This document shows positions 15,501 to 29,839 of a stretch of DNA of 64,000 nucleotides, piece after piece; the first letter of the stretch is position 1; each line of letters begins with the position of its first letter. The DNA comes from Boswellia sacra. Taxonomy: Eukaryota > Streptophyta > Magnoliopsida > Sapindales > Burseraceae. The notes beneath the pieces are model-generated. The model saw only the letters and a program-made list of their open reading frames with translations, did not search any database and was not told the origin of the DNA. The DNA lies in NCBI GenBank assembly GCA_013180625.2, contig SNVD02001362.1, forward strand, positions 124,001 to 188,000. Direction: 5' to 3'. The position numbers and the translations under genes were made by a program.

Positions 15501-16468
15501 ATGGAGTATAGAAAAATCAAAGATGAGGTGAATTTTTCTCCATTTTTATCTTATTATTTTGAATCGAAAATGTAATTAATTAATTCAGCTGACTTTCAGG
15601 ACGGCGACGGCGGTGGCGCTGCTGGCAGTGACTTAGAGAGCTTAAGAGGCAAAACTCCATTTCTTTAAAATATCAATTTCTTTTTCTCTTTTCTTCACAA
15701 TTGTTCTTATTCTTTCTATTGTAACTTCGGTTTCAGTTAGTAATGCGGCTTCAAGCTCCAGTGAACGCTCCAAGTGGAAGCTCAAGTAAGTTCTCAACAT
15801 TCGAGCTTTCTTTTTCTAATTAAAAATTTCAAATTTTCAATGTTTAATTGGATTAGGTCGATTGTTACACTTGCACTGACTGTTCTTACGAGTTCGCAAG
15901 CAATTCTCATCGTCTGGTCTAAGAGAGCTGGCAAGTATGAGTATAGTGTTACAACTGCTAATTTTTTGGTAAGAAATTAATCATTTTTTTTTTAATTTTT
16001 GGTTATGAGTGCTGATTGAATCAAGTAATCGACCATTTTATTTTCTATTTTGGAAAAAAAATTAGGTGGAAACTTTGAAATGCGGGTTATCTCTTGCAGC
16101 CTTGGCAAGAATTTGGAATCGTGAAGGTGTCACTGAAGATAACAGGTTCAATTCTTTATTTCTTAACTTATTTTGTGTGATTGTTAAATATTTCTAACAT
16201 TTCCCTCAAATCAATGTTGTGATTTTATTGGTTTGAGTTCTGTCATTCTCTTAACTTTTATATGTTCAATTAATGCCGCGTAATTGTGATAAGTTCCTAT
16301 ACATATTGATATTCCTCGATGGAACTAGGTTGACTACAACTTTGGATGAAGTTATTGTTTACCCCATTCCTGCATTTCTTTACCTTGTCAAGAATTTGCT
16401 CCAGGTAAGTTGTGATGGGTTTTTTATCCTTTTAAGCATCAATAACATAGTCACCCTGTTTCCTAAGA

Positions 16469-16503
<35 letters not shown>

Positions 16504-19500
16504 TTTCTGTCATTTCATGTGGCAGTATTACATCTTCGCCTACGTGGATGCGCCGGGTTATCAAATACTAAAGAACCTGAATATTATCAGCACCGGTGTT
16601 CTATACCGAATTATACTTAAGAGAAAGTATGTCCTTTGCAAAGTGTTTTATATTATGATTGAAAATATTGTTAATTAGTGAATCAAGGGAAATAATCTGG
16701 CAACACCATTTTTTCTGTTTGTATTCACTTTGCCTATTTGGTTATCTAAAGCATTCAAGAATGGTTATGTTTCTTCTTGTTCTGAGATGAATGTTGGCAT
16801 TATTTAGACTGAAAACTGAAAGCATCCATGACTACAAGCAAAATATGAACTAAACTGATTTTGTTTTATGTAGCTAAAGATGGACAGGATCAACTATTAA
16901 ATAAGTTTGATGAAGGAAAATTCCATTATTTAATTAAACTGAAGATAAACCCGAATTAAATAGTTCTTGCAAGATTTAAATCAGGAATGATCTCTAACTC
17001 GTATAATCTTTTTCAGGTTAAGTGAGATTCAGTGGGCAGCTTTCATTCTACTATGTTGTGGGTGCACTACAGCACAACTGAACTCTAAGTAAGACTGATC
17101 TCTACACTTACCTGAGATTGCTTCCTTTGATTAGATTGGACCAGAAGTTGTCTCCAATCACACCTCCTAGTAGTTTATTTTTTGGTATATCAACATTGAT
17201 GATCCTGTCGGGGCCATTACACTACTTAGTCTTTTGTCAAGTATGGAACAAAAATTTTTTCCAATTAACGTATAACTATCTAAAAAATTTGGGCTAGAAT
17301 TTATAAGCTCCATACCTTTGCCATCTATATATAGTACAGAGTAGAAATATGATTCGCATATTCTAACATATATATTGTTTTCTTCAAATTTTAGTTTGTT
17401 TTTTAGTCAATTTTGTTTTCTATGCCTCGTATTTAACTTGTTTTGGCAGTTCGGATCGTGTCCTTCAAACACCTTTCCAGGGATGGATAATGGCCATTGT
17501 GAGTTGCTAACTGTTTTGAGGCTCTTAATTCAATTGAAGAAGTTTAAAATATGTTTTATAGCTCGTATATTCTATAATAGCAGTTGGTAATTTCTTTTGC
17601 AGGTAATGGCACTTCTAAGTGGATTTGCTGGTGTGTACACTGAGGTGAAACTTTTAAAATCTCAATATGCTTTTTGCTTATTTGGAATTGCTTCATAATT
17701 GTTATGTTATTTAGTATTTATACAATTTTTTTCTACCATTATATCTTGGCCAAGATCTTATTTGCAAATAGCCCGTCCAAGATTCTAGGAAAAATTTTGT
17801 TGTAGGAGGTTCAATGCTCCACAAGGTGCATAGTGCATTTTGCATTTTAACATTGTATGAAGTTTAAATTTTTATGGCATATCTGCTTTTGCTTTGGCAG
17901 GCTATAATTAAAAAGCGACCTTCAAGAAATATAAATGTGCAAAATTTCTGGTTGTATGTCTTTGGGATGGCCTTCAATGCTGTTGCGATAGTAATTCAAG
18001 ATTTTGATGCGGTCATGAACAAGTAATTTCATCTATTTTATCTTTTAGAAATTCTGCTTTTTCAATCTGTCTCTGTATTTCTATGAGTGAGCAATGCTTG
18101 TCTCTATGTGATACTAAATTATTAAATATATCCATCCATGCATTTGAAATGAGAAAAAAAAAAACCCTTCGATTTCCTGCTTCCCAAATTTAAAAGAGTA
18201 GTTCTTTGTATAATGAATTAGCAATAGCTAGCTAGTGTCATATTTACACGTAAATCATTTTGTGTTCAGGGGGTTCTTCCATGGATACTCGTTCATAACA
18301 GTCCTCATGATTGTTAACCATGCCCTCAGGTATGTTACACTTTATGGCTTGGTCGATTCTTTTATTTTGTATTTTGCATTAGGCACAAGTTGGTATTCAT
18401 CATTCTTGGATTTTAAATGTGGAATTAAAGTTTGTGATTAACAAAGAATGTTGTGAAAATATTAGCTGCTTCAGAAAAGAGAGGGAAAAATAGTTTGAAA
18501 TGTGAAAATATACTGTAATGATCTCGGATATGTGAGAAGGTTTTTGATTCCATATCCATGAATCTAGAAATGCTTAATCAATATTATTCTCTTATAATGA
18601 TTCTTGCACATTAAATCATGTCTGAAAAATTTTTGCTCTTTTCTTTTTCTTCTCATATTCCTTCACTTGAAATATTCAAAACAAAATGTAACTCTAGATT
18701 CATAGTTCGAGGAGAAAAAAGTTGCAATAGCAAGTTGGTGCTAGACATATGTATTTTATTGTGGGGAAGAAATAACATATTTGAAGGCACTCAACTAGGA
18801 CCACTTAATTCTACACATGCTCACTCATGCTATTATGGCCAGTTATAAGAGCTGGATTTGTAAATGATGCAAGATATTTGTTTTTGTTAAATCTCTATAT
18901 GAGAAGTTAGGATTACGATTTGAATAGTGTGATTAGGAGAGATTCTAGTGATTCTATAGTATCAAATAATTGATTTACTCTCTTCTTTTAGGTTGTTCAT
19001 TGAACTATATATATGTATAACTATTGACAGTGAAATATACATAAAGATTTTCGTCTCTTAAAGCTCTAATCTCTATCTCTAAACAGTTTTTTATATGAAA
19101 TTTGAACTCTTCCATATATTTTAGGAAGATATCTAAGTTGCCTTTGTCATCTTTCATCTGTTGTTTTTATACAAGAAGCATAGGTATATTATATAATTTT
19201 TTTTTCCTTTTTCTTTTTACTGCAGTGGAATTGCCGTATCAATGGTAATGAAATATGCAGACAATATTGTGAAGGTAAGACAGACACTTTATTTGTGCTA
19301 AATGATTACGTATTTGCAAATGAATTAGTTTTGGAAATTATTTTGATAAAAGATTGAACGTTGGGGATGTATTTGTAACACAGTTGAAAGACTGCCTCTA
19401 AGAGAAAATTAGAAGGACCACAAGAAGAAACCAAAAGAAGTGTAAAAAAGAACATATATGAAAACAGAAGCTACTCAGGAGAAAAAAAAGGACTCTCTCT

Positions 19501-20380
19501 AATTGCAATTCCCCCTTGACTTTTAAGACTGCTAGTTAAATAATACTCCTATAAGTTTAAGGGGAACCCATATTGTTTTTATCTTAGAAGTCATGTTTCT
19601 CCCCAAACCAGTGGCTGTACCTCTTTAGGCTGTGATTCAATTTCTTTCCCAAGCTAATGCATTTTCCACTGTTTTTCTGTGCAAATGATGATCTTCCTTT
19701 CAAATATTCTTTTTCTTTTTTTCATCATATTTTGCCAACTTTGTTGGATATGATGTATTGGATTATTGAGAAATTCTTTAGCCCATAATTGAGGACGGGC
19801 ATGGTATCTAATCAGTTTTGGGAAGAAAGGAAACATTCTCGGTATTTTTGCGCTGGTTTATAGGTATATACTAACATAGCTACATGATATTGTGCAGGTG
19901 TATTCGACTTCAGTGGCAATGCTTCTCACGGCAGTTGTCTCAGTCTTCCTCTTTGGCTTTCATCTTTCCCTTGCCTTTTTTCTTGGTGCTACGTAAGTTA
20001 AATTTTGCTACATGCCATAAACTTGCCACAATATTAATTCAATTCTAAGAATGTTGACAACCTTGTGTCAAGCAAGCACGGCCTGTGCATAGATGATGGG
20101 ACTAGCCAACCCAAATCAACATATAAAATTATTAATTATAGAAAGAGAAGTAAAGATACTTGATGGTTAGATTGATATGTTTGACCAGTGTTAAATTTCT
20201 GTGCATGTGCCATGTTTCTGAGACATGCAGTGGAAACATAAAATAGTTTGTTTGTTTATTCTTATTAAATTGAAACATAAAATAGTTATATTCGTTTGTT
20301 CTTGTACTTACTGCTGTTGTCTTTCCAGCGTTGTCTCTGTTTCAGTATACTTGCATTCCGTGGGAAAGCTACAAAGATAG
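15501..20380 (+). CDS. CMP-sialic acid transporter-like nucleotide-sugar transporter
   Basis: About 344 residues from 15 exons: 15501-15527, 15600-15648, 15737-15785, 15857-15968, 16066-16145, 16329-16404, 16526-16626, 17017-17088, 17450-17498, 17603-17644, 17901-18022, 18270-18329, 19226-19274, 19898-19992 and 20329-20380. The protein starts MEYRKIKDE and has about ten hydrophobic segments. Hallmark blocks of the NST/CSTLP branch of the drug/metabolite transporter superfamily are present: SQAILIVWSKRAGKYEYSVT, YIFAYVDAPGYQILKNLNII, LSGFAGVYTEAIIKKRPSRN and KYADNIVKVYSTSVAMLLTA. It is nearly collinear with Arabidopsis At4g35335 as I remember it. Relatives sit in the Golgi and exchange nucleotide sugars for the nucleoside monophosphate; the plant substrate is unsettled. 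Exon 2 lacks a good GT donor, and I used a GC donor at 15649, which preserves SDLESLRG. That junction is the least certain. Confidence 0.88.
16469..16503 (+). repeat. (TG)n(TA)n microsatellite in intron 6 of the transporter gene
   Basis: A TGTGTGTG run passes into about a dozen TA dinucleotides directly upstream of the exon 7 acceptor at 16525. Length polymorphism is likely. The tract does not break the acceptor. Confidence 0.8.
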
Positions 20381-21364
20381 TGGTAACTTCCAGTTGCTTC
20401 CAGATGAATTGTGGTATCCATGTAAAGGCTATTGCCCTCAGAGTTTACCCTCTTTTTTTCTTTTTTTTTTTTTTGTTTTCAAATTGATCACCAATCAAAT
20501 CATCAAATTATACACGAGATTATAAAGTATATGTAATTTTTGTAACGATTAGTTCAAGAATGAAAAGCTCACATTTCTGATTTCTAGTGATTTCTTCAAC
20601 CGGATTGTGGATTTGTAGATAGCTGCATTTGAGTGGGGGAGTATGTGATGAAATATTTGTTTGATGCTGTAGTATATTCCAGGAAAGTTTACGCAAATCT
20701 GTTTCACGCTGCTGCTGGCTGACAAATATATGTGAAATATTGGGGTGAGAGATGTAATGGATTTCAATCGTAGAACTGCTTCAGTTTATTTTAACAAGCT
20801 TAAGCCATGTGTTTCACTCTGCTGGTTGAGTGGTTTGCCATATGAATAGATTACGATTTGTACCAAACGCTCCTGAGGTTTGAGCTATGAGCAACTAATG
20901 CTTCGATCTAGAGGTTTCCGAAACTAAACATTTTGATCCTTGTTTGTTGGTTTACATTAACACTTCTAAGACAAGATAACATATGTTATATGAAACTTAA
21001 AAGTCTTCTGCTTAAGTTTAGTTAACGCAAGCCTTAGATTAAGTGTTCGATAAATTTTTTTGAATGCATGCTGAACGTTTTTCTAGTAATTTTCTATGTT
21101 TCAAGATCGCGAATCTAAACGACACCTCAAATCCCTGTCTCTGGCATCTATTTGTACCAAATTGTGGGTCAGGGAAGTTGATAGCTCAAACATCATTTTG
21201 TGGCGTAATGGGTCAAATCAATTCCTAGGAGGTAGAGGGCCCTTGTATGGCAAGTCTCTCCAGCGGGTGGCGGAAGGGAAATCTCGGTCTGATATCACTT
21301 GATGCAATAGACATGCCGACTCAAAAGCCTAAGCTAATGGGAAATAGAGGTGAAATAGAGGTTT
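20381..21364. other. Transporter 3' flank and intergenic DNA
   Basis: This begins with the transporter 3' UTR, including a long T-run near 20456-20475. It continues into unremarkable AT-rich DNA. A patch at 21096-21432 is more GC-rich and open on the plus strand, but I recognise nothing in it. Confidence 0.45.
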
Positions 21365-21372
21365 CCTACATA

Positions 21373-22013
21373 GAGGTGGAATCGGGCCGGGTTGGGGGTA
21401 GGGATGCCATTTCCATCCCCGTCCCCAATTAAAATATCAATCCCCGTCCTCTATTAATCCCCAATTTTTTAAATCGGGGATGGGGATGGGGAATCCCCAA
21501 AGCCAAAATGCATCCCCATCCCCATCTCCAACCCCATTTACTTGTTAAAAAATTAAAATTTTAACTTTCAAAATTTATACTTTGAAATAAAACATATTTT
21601 AAATTATAACTATAAACCTTAAGCAACATACCTATAAATAAATATTAATAAATCTTTAAACAATCAACTCCTTAAAATAAATCTTTAGACAAACAAAGGT
21701 GGGCTAGGTTGGGCTTGGGTTTTATTAAAGTAGGCGGGACATTAAGTTTTATAAGAGGGGAGATTACAAGGGTCTCAGTAACAAGGGTCTAAGTATTAGA
21801 TTAATATATATATATATATATATTATTTTAATTTTGGGGAGCAGGTCGGGCTGGGCTTGGAGCATAATCCCCATCCCCATCCCCATTTAATTTTAGGTAA
21901 AATTGTTACCCCCATCCCCACCCCATTCCTCATTTTTAGCTCCCCATCCCCGGCACAAACGGGTTGGAGAATTGCGGAGTCCCATCCCTATGGGGATTGA
22001 TTCCACCTTTATT
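21373..22013. mobile_element. hAT-like non-autonomous element with CCCCAT-rich interior
   Basis: The left end GAGGTGGAATCGGG and the right end ATTGATTCCACC are inverted (shared AGGTGGAATC). They are flanked by CCTACATA (21365-21372) and TCTACATA (22014-22021), an 8-bp target duplication with one mismatch. Eight-base duplications and short inverted ends are typical of hAT transposons. Just inside, GGGGATGGGGATGGGGA and its complement CCCCATCCCCATCCCC are repeated in opposite orientation, so the element could fold back and the G-rich strand could form quadruplexes. No transposase frame is present. A (TA)n run lies at about 21803-21822. Confidence 0.5.
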
Positions 22014-22021
22014 TCTACATA

Positions 22022-22683
22022 TAAGCTATCATAAAAGCCTTATCAGGCCGATGTAGGACTTTTGTTCCTACATCAGTACCAATCACTACTGATCACAAAC
22101 ACACTTCTTGCCAACCCATGGTTCACCATGAAGTAAATGATGTGGGATATCTTAGAGCAGTTTCTGTCTTCCTGATCCTGAAAAAAGAAAAAAAAAATGG
22201 ATATTTGAGAACTGATCATTTCTACAATGGGCTTAACCCAGAAGCAAATAATGGTTCATAACTCTTGTTTGAATATGTAGGCATGTAATGTCAAGTGTGT
22301 AAAATAATTCTTGGTTTAATAGTATTTGTTTGCTCACTAGTGAAGAACATGCCATCCCCATTCCTTGAACTACAGATTCTTCAGATAACCAAGCGGTAAT
22401 TCTCAATTGATCTTTTTGATGTCTTTGTTATTCCTTGAGTTGCTTTGTTCACTATTTATTATTAGGATTGCTAATTTCATGTTGTTTGGAAATGAAGAGG
22501 AATCAAGTGGCAGGCGTCATCATCCCTCAGTCAAAAAGGGGCAGTCCAATATAGTTTAAAACAAATGAACATGCTTAGAACAAAAGCCTGGCAAAAAGAA
22601 CCAATCGTAAAGTCTCGGTATTCCTGAAAATATGATGAATTCATTTTGAAACTTCACTTGAAAGCAACATGTGACAGAAAATC
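22022..22683. other. XCP1-like gene upstream region
   Basis: About 660 bp of intergenic DNA between the hAT-like element and the TATA box of the cysteine-protease gene. It presumably holds the tissue-specific promoter. I see no gene in it and did not find a confident known xylem element. Confidence 0.4.
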
Positions 22684-22691
22684 TATATATA
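22684..22691 (+). promoter_or_regulatory. TATA box of the XCP1-like gene
   Basis: TATATATA followed by CCC lies 67-74 bp upstream of the ATG. That would put transcription start near 22715 and leave a leader of about 40 nt. Spacing and context fit a plant TATA box. Confidence 0.6.
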
Positions 22692-22757
22692 CCCAACTCC
22701 ATCTCCTCCCTTGCATCAACTCAACTCTCTTCTTACTTACCTTTGTTTGAATCAGAA

Positions 22758-24078
<1,321 letters not shown>

Positions 24079-24665
24079 CAAAATGGCTTCATACCCCACT
24101 GAAAAGAACTAATTTACTATCTGGGTTTTCTTGTTTTCAGTTCATGACAATCTCTTTTACTCTTGTTTCCTTCTTCAATTGACTAAATTTGTCTGCTTGT
24201 AATTCTGTGTTCAAGTTCAACAATAAAGAATTGAAGATCATGGCTTACGGTTTCGCAAGAGTTAGTCCACTAAAATCTAATACCAAATTCTATATCAGAA
24301 TAAGAGTTTCTATCTACACTTGAGAAAAACAAGATCATTCTGAGATTTCTAGCAACTAGAGAGCAAATCATTTGGTTACCGAAATGCATAAAGCTACTCC
24401 CATGCATAGCATTTTAATTTGAATACATCGTGATGATAATAACTTCATAATCGAATTTCATGAGGAGGATACAATGCACCCAACCTTACAAGAAAAGAAA
24501 AAGACCGAGGTGCATGTCAACAATTTTCGGGTTTCATTATTGATTGAGGGTGACATTTTAGCATTCTAAAGTTTTCAAGTTTCTAGGTAATACGACCTAA
24601 TACTATCTATATGGAATAATTAAAGCAAAATGAATTGGGGTAGGACTACAGGCAAACAATCAACA
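24079..24665. other. XCP1-like 3' UTR and convergent spacer
   Basis: This holds the protease 3' UTR, ending after the polyadenylation signal, and the 3' flank of the minus-strand phosphatase gene. Relict C-terminal codons (AACAAAATGGCTTCATACCC) lie just after the premature stop. No other gene is seen. Confidence 0.5.
24232..24237 (+). terminator. Polyadenylation signal of the XCP1-like gene
   Basis: A canonical AATAAA lies 154 bp after the stop, in T-rich DNA of the sort that usually marks a plant 3' end. TTTGT-rich upstream elements are also present. Confidence 0.5.
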
Positions 24666-27600
24666 TTAATTTGAAACTTCATTGTATTTGAAGACACAGT
24701 CGTAAAGTCGTCCGCCAAGAAACTGAGCAACCTCAGGATGTTTCACCTGCAGCAAATTTGAGGCAAAAGTAAGTAAGAAAATAAAAAGCACAAAAATGAC
24801 GTACTCAAAAGTTATGCACATCGAGTCAAATTCTAGAGAAAAAATAGTCATAATCATATAAGGGAAACCATTACCATTCCAATCTTCAGGGAATCACATT
24901 TAAATTGAGCGTAGAGATTTGTTTCAATTCCACGACCCTGCCAAAAGCAATGGAATTTCCTATATTATCTGGAGAATTGCTAAAAGTTATATTTATACTG
25001 TAATCTGTTCAACATTTTAACCACAAATCCACTTTATCCACCGTGATAAAACTAAAAGAGGACTATATTTGTAGATGCTTAAATGATTATTCATAGCCAT
25101 CAGGATATTTCTAAAAGAACAAACTATTTTAGAGAGAGGTGCGTACATTGCATTGGGTCAAAAACATTTTGGCTAGTATGCTCATGCAGAAAAGTTGTGC
25201 TGATGAACATAACTTATCACCGGTCTGCCCCTCTTACAATTTAGAGCCTTATTTCACTACAAAGACATTTAAAACACAAAAAGATTGCCAAAATTTGAAA
25301 AGAAAATAAATAAAAAAATTGGTTTATAATTTGTTTATTCTGATAACAGGTTTTTGCCTACAAAATCATCACACTCCAACGTGCAGATATCGTGACAAGT
25401 AACACTTGGTTAAAAAGTATACGGGGGATATTCTAACACTCAAGTTGGCATTACGGCTGCAATCTTCTAGAAATTCTTAAAATTACACAACAAAACACAC
25501 AAAGAACCTTCATCCATAAAAAGTGACTTTCCAGTAGTATCTTTAAATGTCAAGAACTTACCATGCCTTCCAAGAAAACTAGGTCTGCGTCACTAGCTAG
25601 GTAGGCAAGCTCTTGTGATACACTTGTCAGGTCAATAACCTACAGAAATTAGGAAAATGACATAAGCTATTAACATGCATCAACATCACTATTGATCATG
25701 CAGTGGATGAACAGCATCTGTTCAACTGCACACAGATTTAAAAAGAGAGAAAAGAAAAATTAAAATATCCATTTCTTACTGGCAAGTCATTGCCGGAGTT
25801 GGCAATCAAAAGATTTGAAGTATCAACACCCATGAGCTGTCCTTTCTCATCCTTCAACTGGAAAATTGATAATATGTCAGGGTCAACCAAGGATAAGGAC
25901 CTGAAGTAATCATAATTCTAAAAGTTTATTTCCATCACCTTTGATAAGATCTCAATCAATTCAGGGTAAGTTACATCATTGATTGAAGGCAAATCATTAG
26001 CTGCCAACACAACCTGAATGCACAGAGAGAGAGTGTGTGAGACGTCATGATAAATAAGAAGACTACTGAATAACTAGAAAGCAAGATAAAAGGAGATGGT
26101 GTTTCCCTGTTTAAGGACAAAATGAAAGCCTTCATTAAAAAACTAAATCAGCATCAAAATCTAATTCATTAAAAAACTAAATCAGCATCAAAATCTAACT
26201 AATTCCTCCAGTGAGAAATGTAACTAAAGAAGCAATATACATTCTAATAGAAAACTTAACTGACTCGGTGCCTTCTCCATATTCTGGTAAGAAAAAGCTC
26301 TCATATTCAATTAAAACTGACAAATTATATCTCAGTATAAACAAAATTTAACTTTTGAATAACAATATCCTTATACATGCAGGTTATGCTGGTATCAAAA
26401 TCTATTGGCACTTTATATTTGCTTTCATGACAGATAAATTCTGACACAGAAGCAGACTGTATAACTCTCAAAGTCCGGCAACACATATTTCATTTTTTTT
26501 TTTTTAAGAAATTGAAAACTAACTAGCCAAAACTAAAAACACACAAGAGAAGACCATACCGTTTCCATTAGAAAAAATATTGACAATTTCTAGGCTTTTG
26601 AATGGACATAACTATATCTAAAGGCAAACCTTAGTTCCAAGTCGGAGCAACTCTCTTGCAAATGGTAAAATGCCCAAAATTATATCTGCACCAGAATTAT
26701 CAACAAAAATGACAGCCTGTCATGACAACAGCAGAACTCATTAGGACATCGGAGAAGCACAAAATACCATTGCTTTTCCAAAAAATGTTCTTAAGAATAT
26801 GACCACTATATGGAAAAAGGATATCCCATAAAACTAAAAAGTGGACTTGCCTTTTTCCAAGTTTTTTTGCCCCACCTCGCTTTAAAAGTATCCAAATCAT
26901 CGATAACCCAAGGTCGCGGGACAAGATTTTGACAACTGGCCAGAAAGGACATGCCATCCTTTGAAAACACCTCAGCAAGCTTCAAGAAAGGAAACAATAT
27001 TACACATGATATCATAAAAACTGTAACATTTTTATTTTAAACCTTTTGTGATACAAAAACCAAGGTGATGTAATTAACAAATTGTTATGTGCACCAAAAA
27101 AAAAAAGTGCATATATTAAAATGCATAGATATTACATATTGACAATGGGAGGTGCAGGGAAAACAAGCAAAGAGATTGTTGTACACAAGTAAGCCAGAGA
27201 GTAATTTAAATTTGACGTTTAAACAAAGACAATATTAGACTATCTTTGAAGCCTTTCCTTATTTCATCGGGACAAATAAAAGAGAAAAGCTGAAAAGAAC
27301 GTGGCCTAAGATGAGGAAATACAAGACAACCTTGGCAAGAGAAAGTAAACTTCAGAAAGTATTTTGTGTAATTACCTGTGCTGAACCGAGATCAAATATG
27401 TTTCCCGCAAATATTCCTCTAACTAGATTCTCTAGACGCTTGCCTCCATCTTCAATAGCATCATTAAGACGAACTACATCCCCAAATAAGGATATAGCCT
27501 TTGCATTCTCTTCATCCTATTGCAATTTGTCAGAGAAAGGGAACAGTTTGTAAATGAAATCAAACAAGAATAGATGCTTAACAATAATTTAAATCCCCTC

Positions 27601-28936
27601 TCCTCTTCTTATCTCTCCTTTCTTCCCTTATCTCACTTTATGACTGACCAATATTGAGTTCCAAACTGAAGTCCATAGCCAGAATCTTAAACCTTGGTAA
27701 CTAAGAACTTTGATTCCAGAAAATGGAAATTAAACTAAAGGATTCCCAACCAATCTGAGAGCACTTACATTTTCAGCCATCTCAATCAGATGCATTTACA
27801 ATCTTATCTTATTTTACCGTCCTATAAACTCTACAGGTTCAGTATGTGAAAGAAAAAGTGAAGTATAAAACTTTTATACTTACCTTGACTTTTTTGAATA
27901 TATCTCTGAATCCCAGTTCTCTAAGGATTTGCTCACGAATTCGGCAGAGAAGCTTGGGTATTCCCCACAAGGATACAAAAGAAAAGAAGTGAAGATTAGA
28001 GCCCCCATAGCACACCATTAAGCAAAATCATCCTGAAAGTGGTCAGTAATGAGAAAAACAACATCCTGAAGCTCAACTTACAATACAATCCGGCGGTCCA
28101 CCATGACTTTCTGGATCTTTCTTGAAGTCCTCAAGTATCTCAGAATACCTTTTTGAAAATTACGCACAAAAAAGATATGCAATGAAAATTTCTAACAACA
28201 CATATAATGTCAGAATCACTTATAGCAATGCATAGAGAAGCAAAACATTGACAACCGTCACCACAGGTGAAACTGTTCCACTATTGAGACACACAACAAT
28301 ACATTTATAAAAATAGTTTGGCAAAAACCTCTACAACATAAACAACAATATCATAGAACTTGAGTCTATAAGAAATAGAGAATCTAAATGCAGTGGCATG
28401 CTGGAATGCAGCTGAAACTAAACAATTATAGAAGTTTAACAACACATGACTTTAAGCATCCATAACATGAGTCAGAATTTACAATGATCATTTCCAATTG
28501 GGTACTTGTAAAAATTAAGTTTTGAACTCGTACAAGACCTACAAGATATTTAACAAACATTGTAGATCACGAATGAAGCTAAAGAAATTCGAATACAGAA
28601 ACATTAATTAAAAATGGAACCTTTGGGCAAACTTTTCAGCTCTGACATGAGCATCAGGCACAGTAGAATCACTCTCAGCTCGTTTCCTGGGAGAAAAAGA
28701 GGGGAAAGAATGAAAAAAGAAAGAAAATTGAAGAGATTTTGAAAGAGGGGTATGTATATTAATTACTTGAAAGAAGGGATGGAATTGAGGAAAAGATTGA
28801 CCCAAGCAATCTCTGTAGGAGTAGCTTTTTTGGGATTGTCAGATGGGAATCTGTATGGGATGGTGCATGCCCTGTAGTTTGATTCGATCGGAGTTTGAAG
28901 TAATGGGAAGGGAACCAGCTCTGAAGCGCTCTCCAT
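24666..28936 (-). CDS. DUF89 damage-control phosphatase, At2g17340 type
   Basis: Twelve minus-strand exons, with boundaries near 28936-28767, 28686-28621, 28148-28082, 27952-27884, 27516-27376, 26979-26851, 26716-26630, 26013-25939, 25857-25781, 25639-25562, 24937-24875 and 24746-24666. They give about 367 residues, the length I remember for Arabidopsis At2g17340. The protein starts [18 protein letters not shown]. Metal-site motifs are present: [20 protein letters not shown] holds the Asp-Asn pair, [12 protein letters not shown] follows, and GMGRGIETN contributes late residues. DUF89 subfamily II enzymes, related to the C-terminal domain of PANK4, hydrolyse damaged or surplus phosphometabolites, notably 4'-phosphopantetheine and its oxidised forms, and so protect coenzyme A synthesis. 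No targeting peptide is visible, so it is probably cytosolic. Intron 6 has a consensus GC donor. Confidence 0.92.
26131..26198 (+). repeat. 34-bp perfect tandem duplication in an intron of the DUF89 gene
   Basis: The unit TTCATTAAAAAACTAAATCA plus 14 more bases occurs twice without a mismatch at 26131-26164 and 26165-26198. It lies inside the intron between exons 7 and 8. The perfect identity suggests a recent slippage event. Confidence 0.8.
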
Positions 28937-29839
28937 TGCCAAATGCGGTAACGTGAATTTTCAAAACACCTTCCAAACTTTGGTTGCTACAACTCAAGCA
29001 CCTCTCACTCTTAGTTTTCTTGTGAAGTGCTTTCCCCCTTCTTTTTGGGCAACCGAATCGAATATGCTTTGCTTCTTAGTCTAGGAATACAAAACAGGAA
29101 AATATTCCATGAAATTCATTTATAATTAAAATATTAAAATAATAAATTAATAATACTTTATTAAAGTGGTTGTGATATAGAAATATTTTATTGTATTCAA
29201 AGATCTAATATTTGCACTTTCTTAAGAAAGAATAATCTAAATTTACAAACGTTATTTAATATTTTCGCTTAGTGAATAGTTATGATATTTCAATAAATTA
29301 ATAATACCACCTCATAATTTATATGTCATATACAACTTTATAAGAATATTGTTACTTATAAAAATATATTAAAATCCTTAGAACGTAAAATCAACCACAA
29401 TATAAAATCTTCATAGCAAGATCACTTTAAGCTTTAAAAATATGAAAATATGTGAAATTTAAGATTTGTTTTCGCAATTCCTCTGGAATTTGCGGATGGA
29501 AACGGAATATCTCTGCAAAGGGAGCTGCATGCCACAAAATCGAGCTGCAATGCTCTCATGCAACCTACTTGAAACTTGATAATATATTCGAAAGAAAGAA
29601 ATGGAGAGCAAATGAACTTATAGCAAAGCTGGTTGGTCGAAAGAGTCGTATAAATATAATCTAATCAAAGTATACAACAAATGGATGTAGCAAACTAAGC
29701 ACATGGTGGTGGGATTTGGGTGCTATTGCTAATATATTTTAGCTTCAAGCCTTTTACAAGAGGAAGTTGGGATGACAATTGACAGGTCTAGGAAAATATT
29801 TTTCAGGAAAATGTTGTGGCATGGGATTTTTTGCTACAT
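28937..29839. other. Phosphatase promoter and AT-rich spacer
   Basis: The promoter and leader of the minus-strand phosphatase lie at the left. The rest is AT-rich. The section at 29450-29660 may hold the decayed last exon of the polygalacturonase pseudogene to the right, but I could not align it convincingly. Confidence 0.4.

Noticed and set aside
21096..21432. GC-balanced patch with two overlapping plus-strand frames
   Set aside because: The translations match nothing I know, and the right end enters the hAT-like element.
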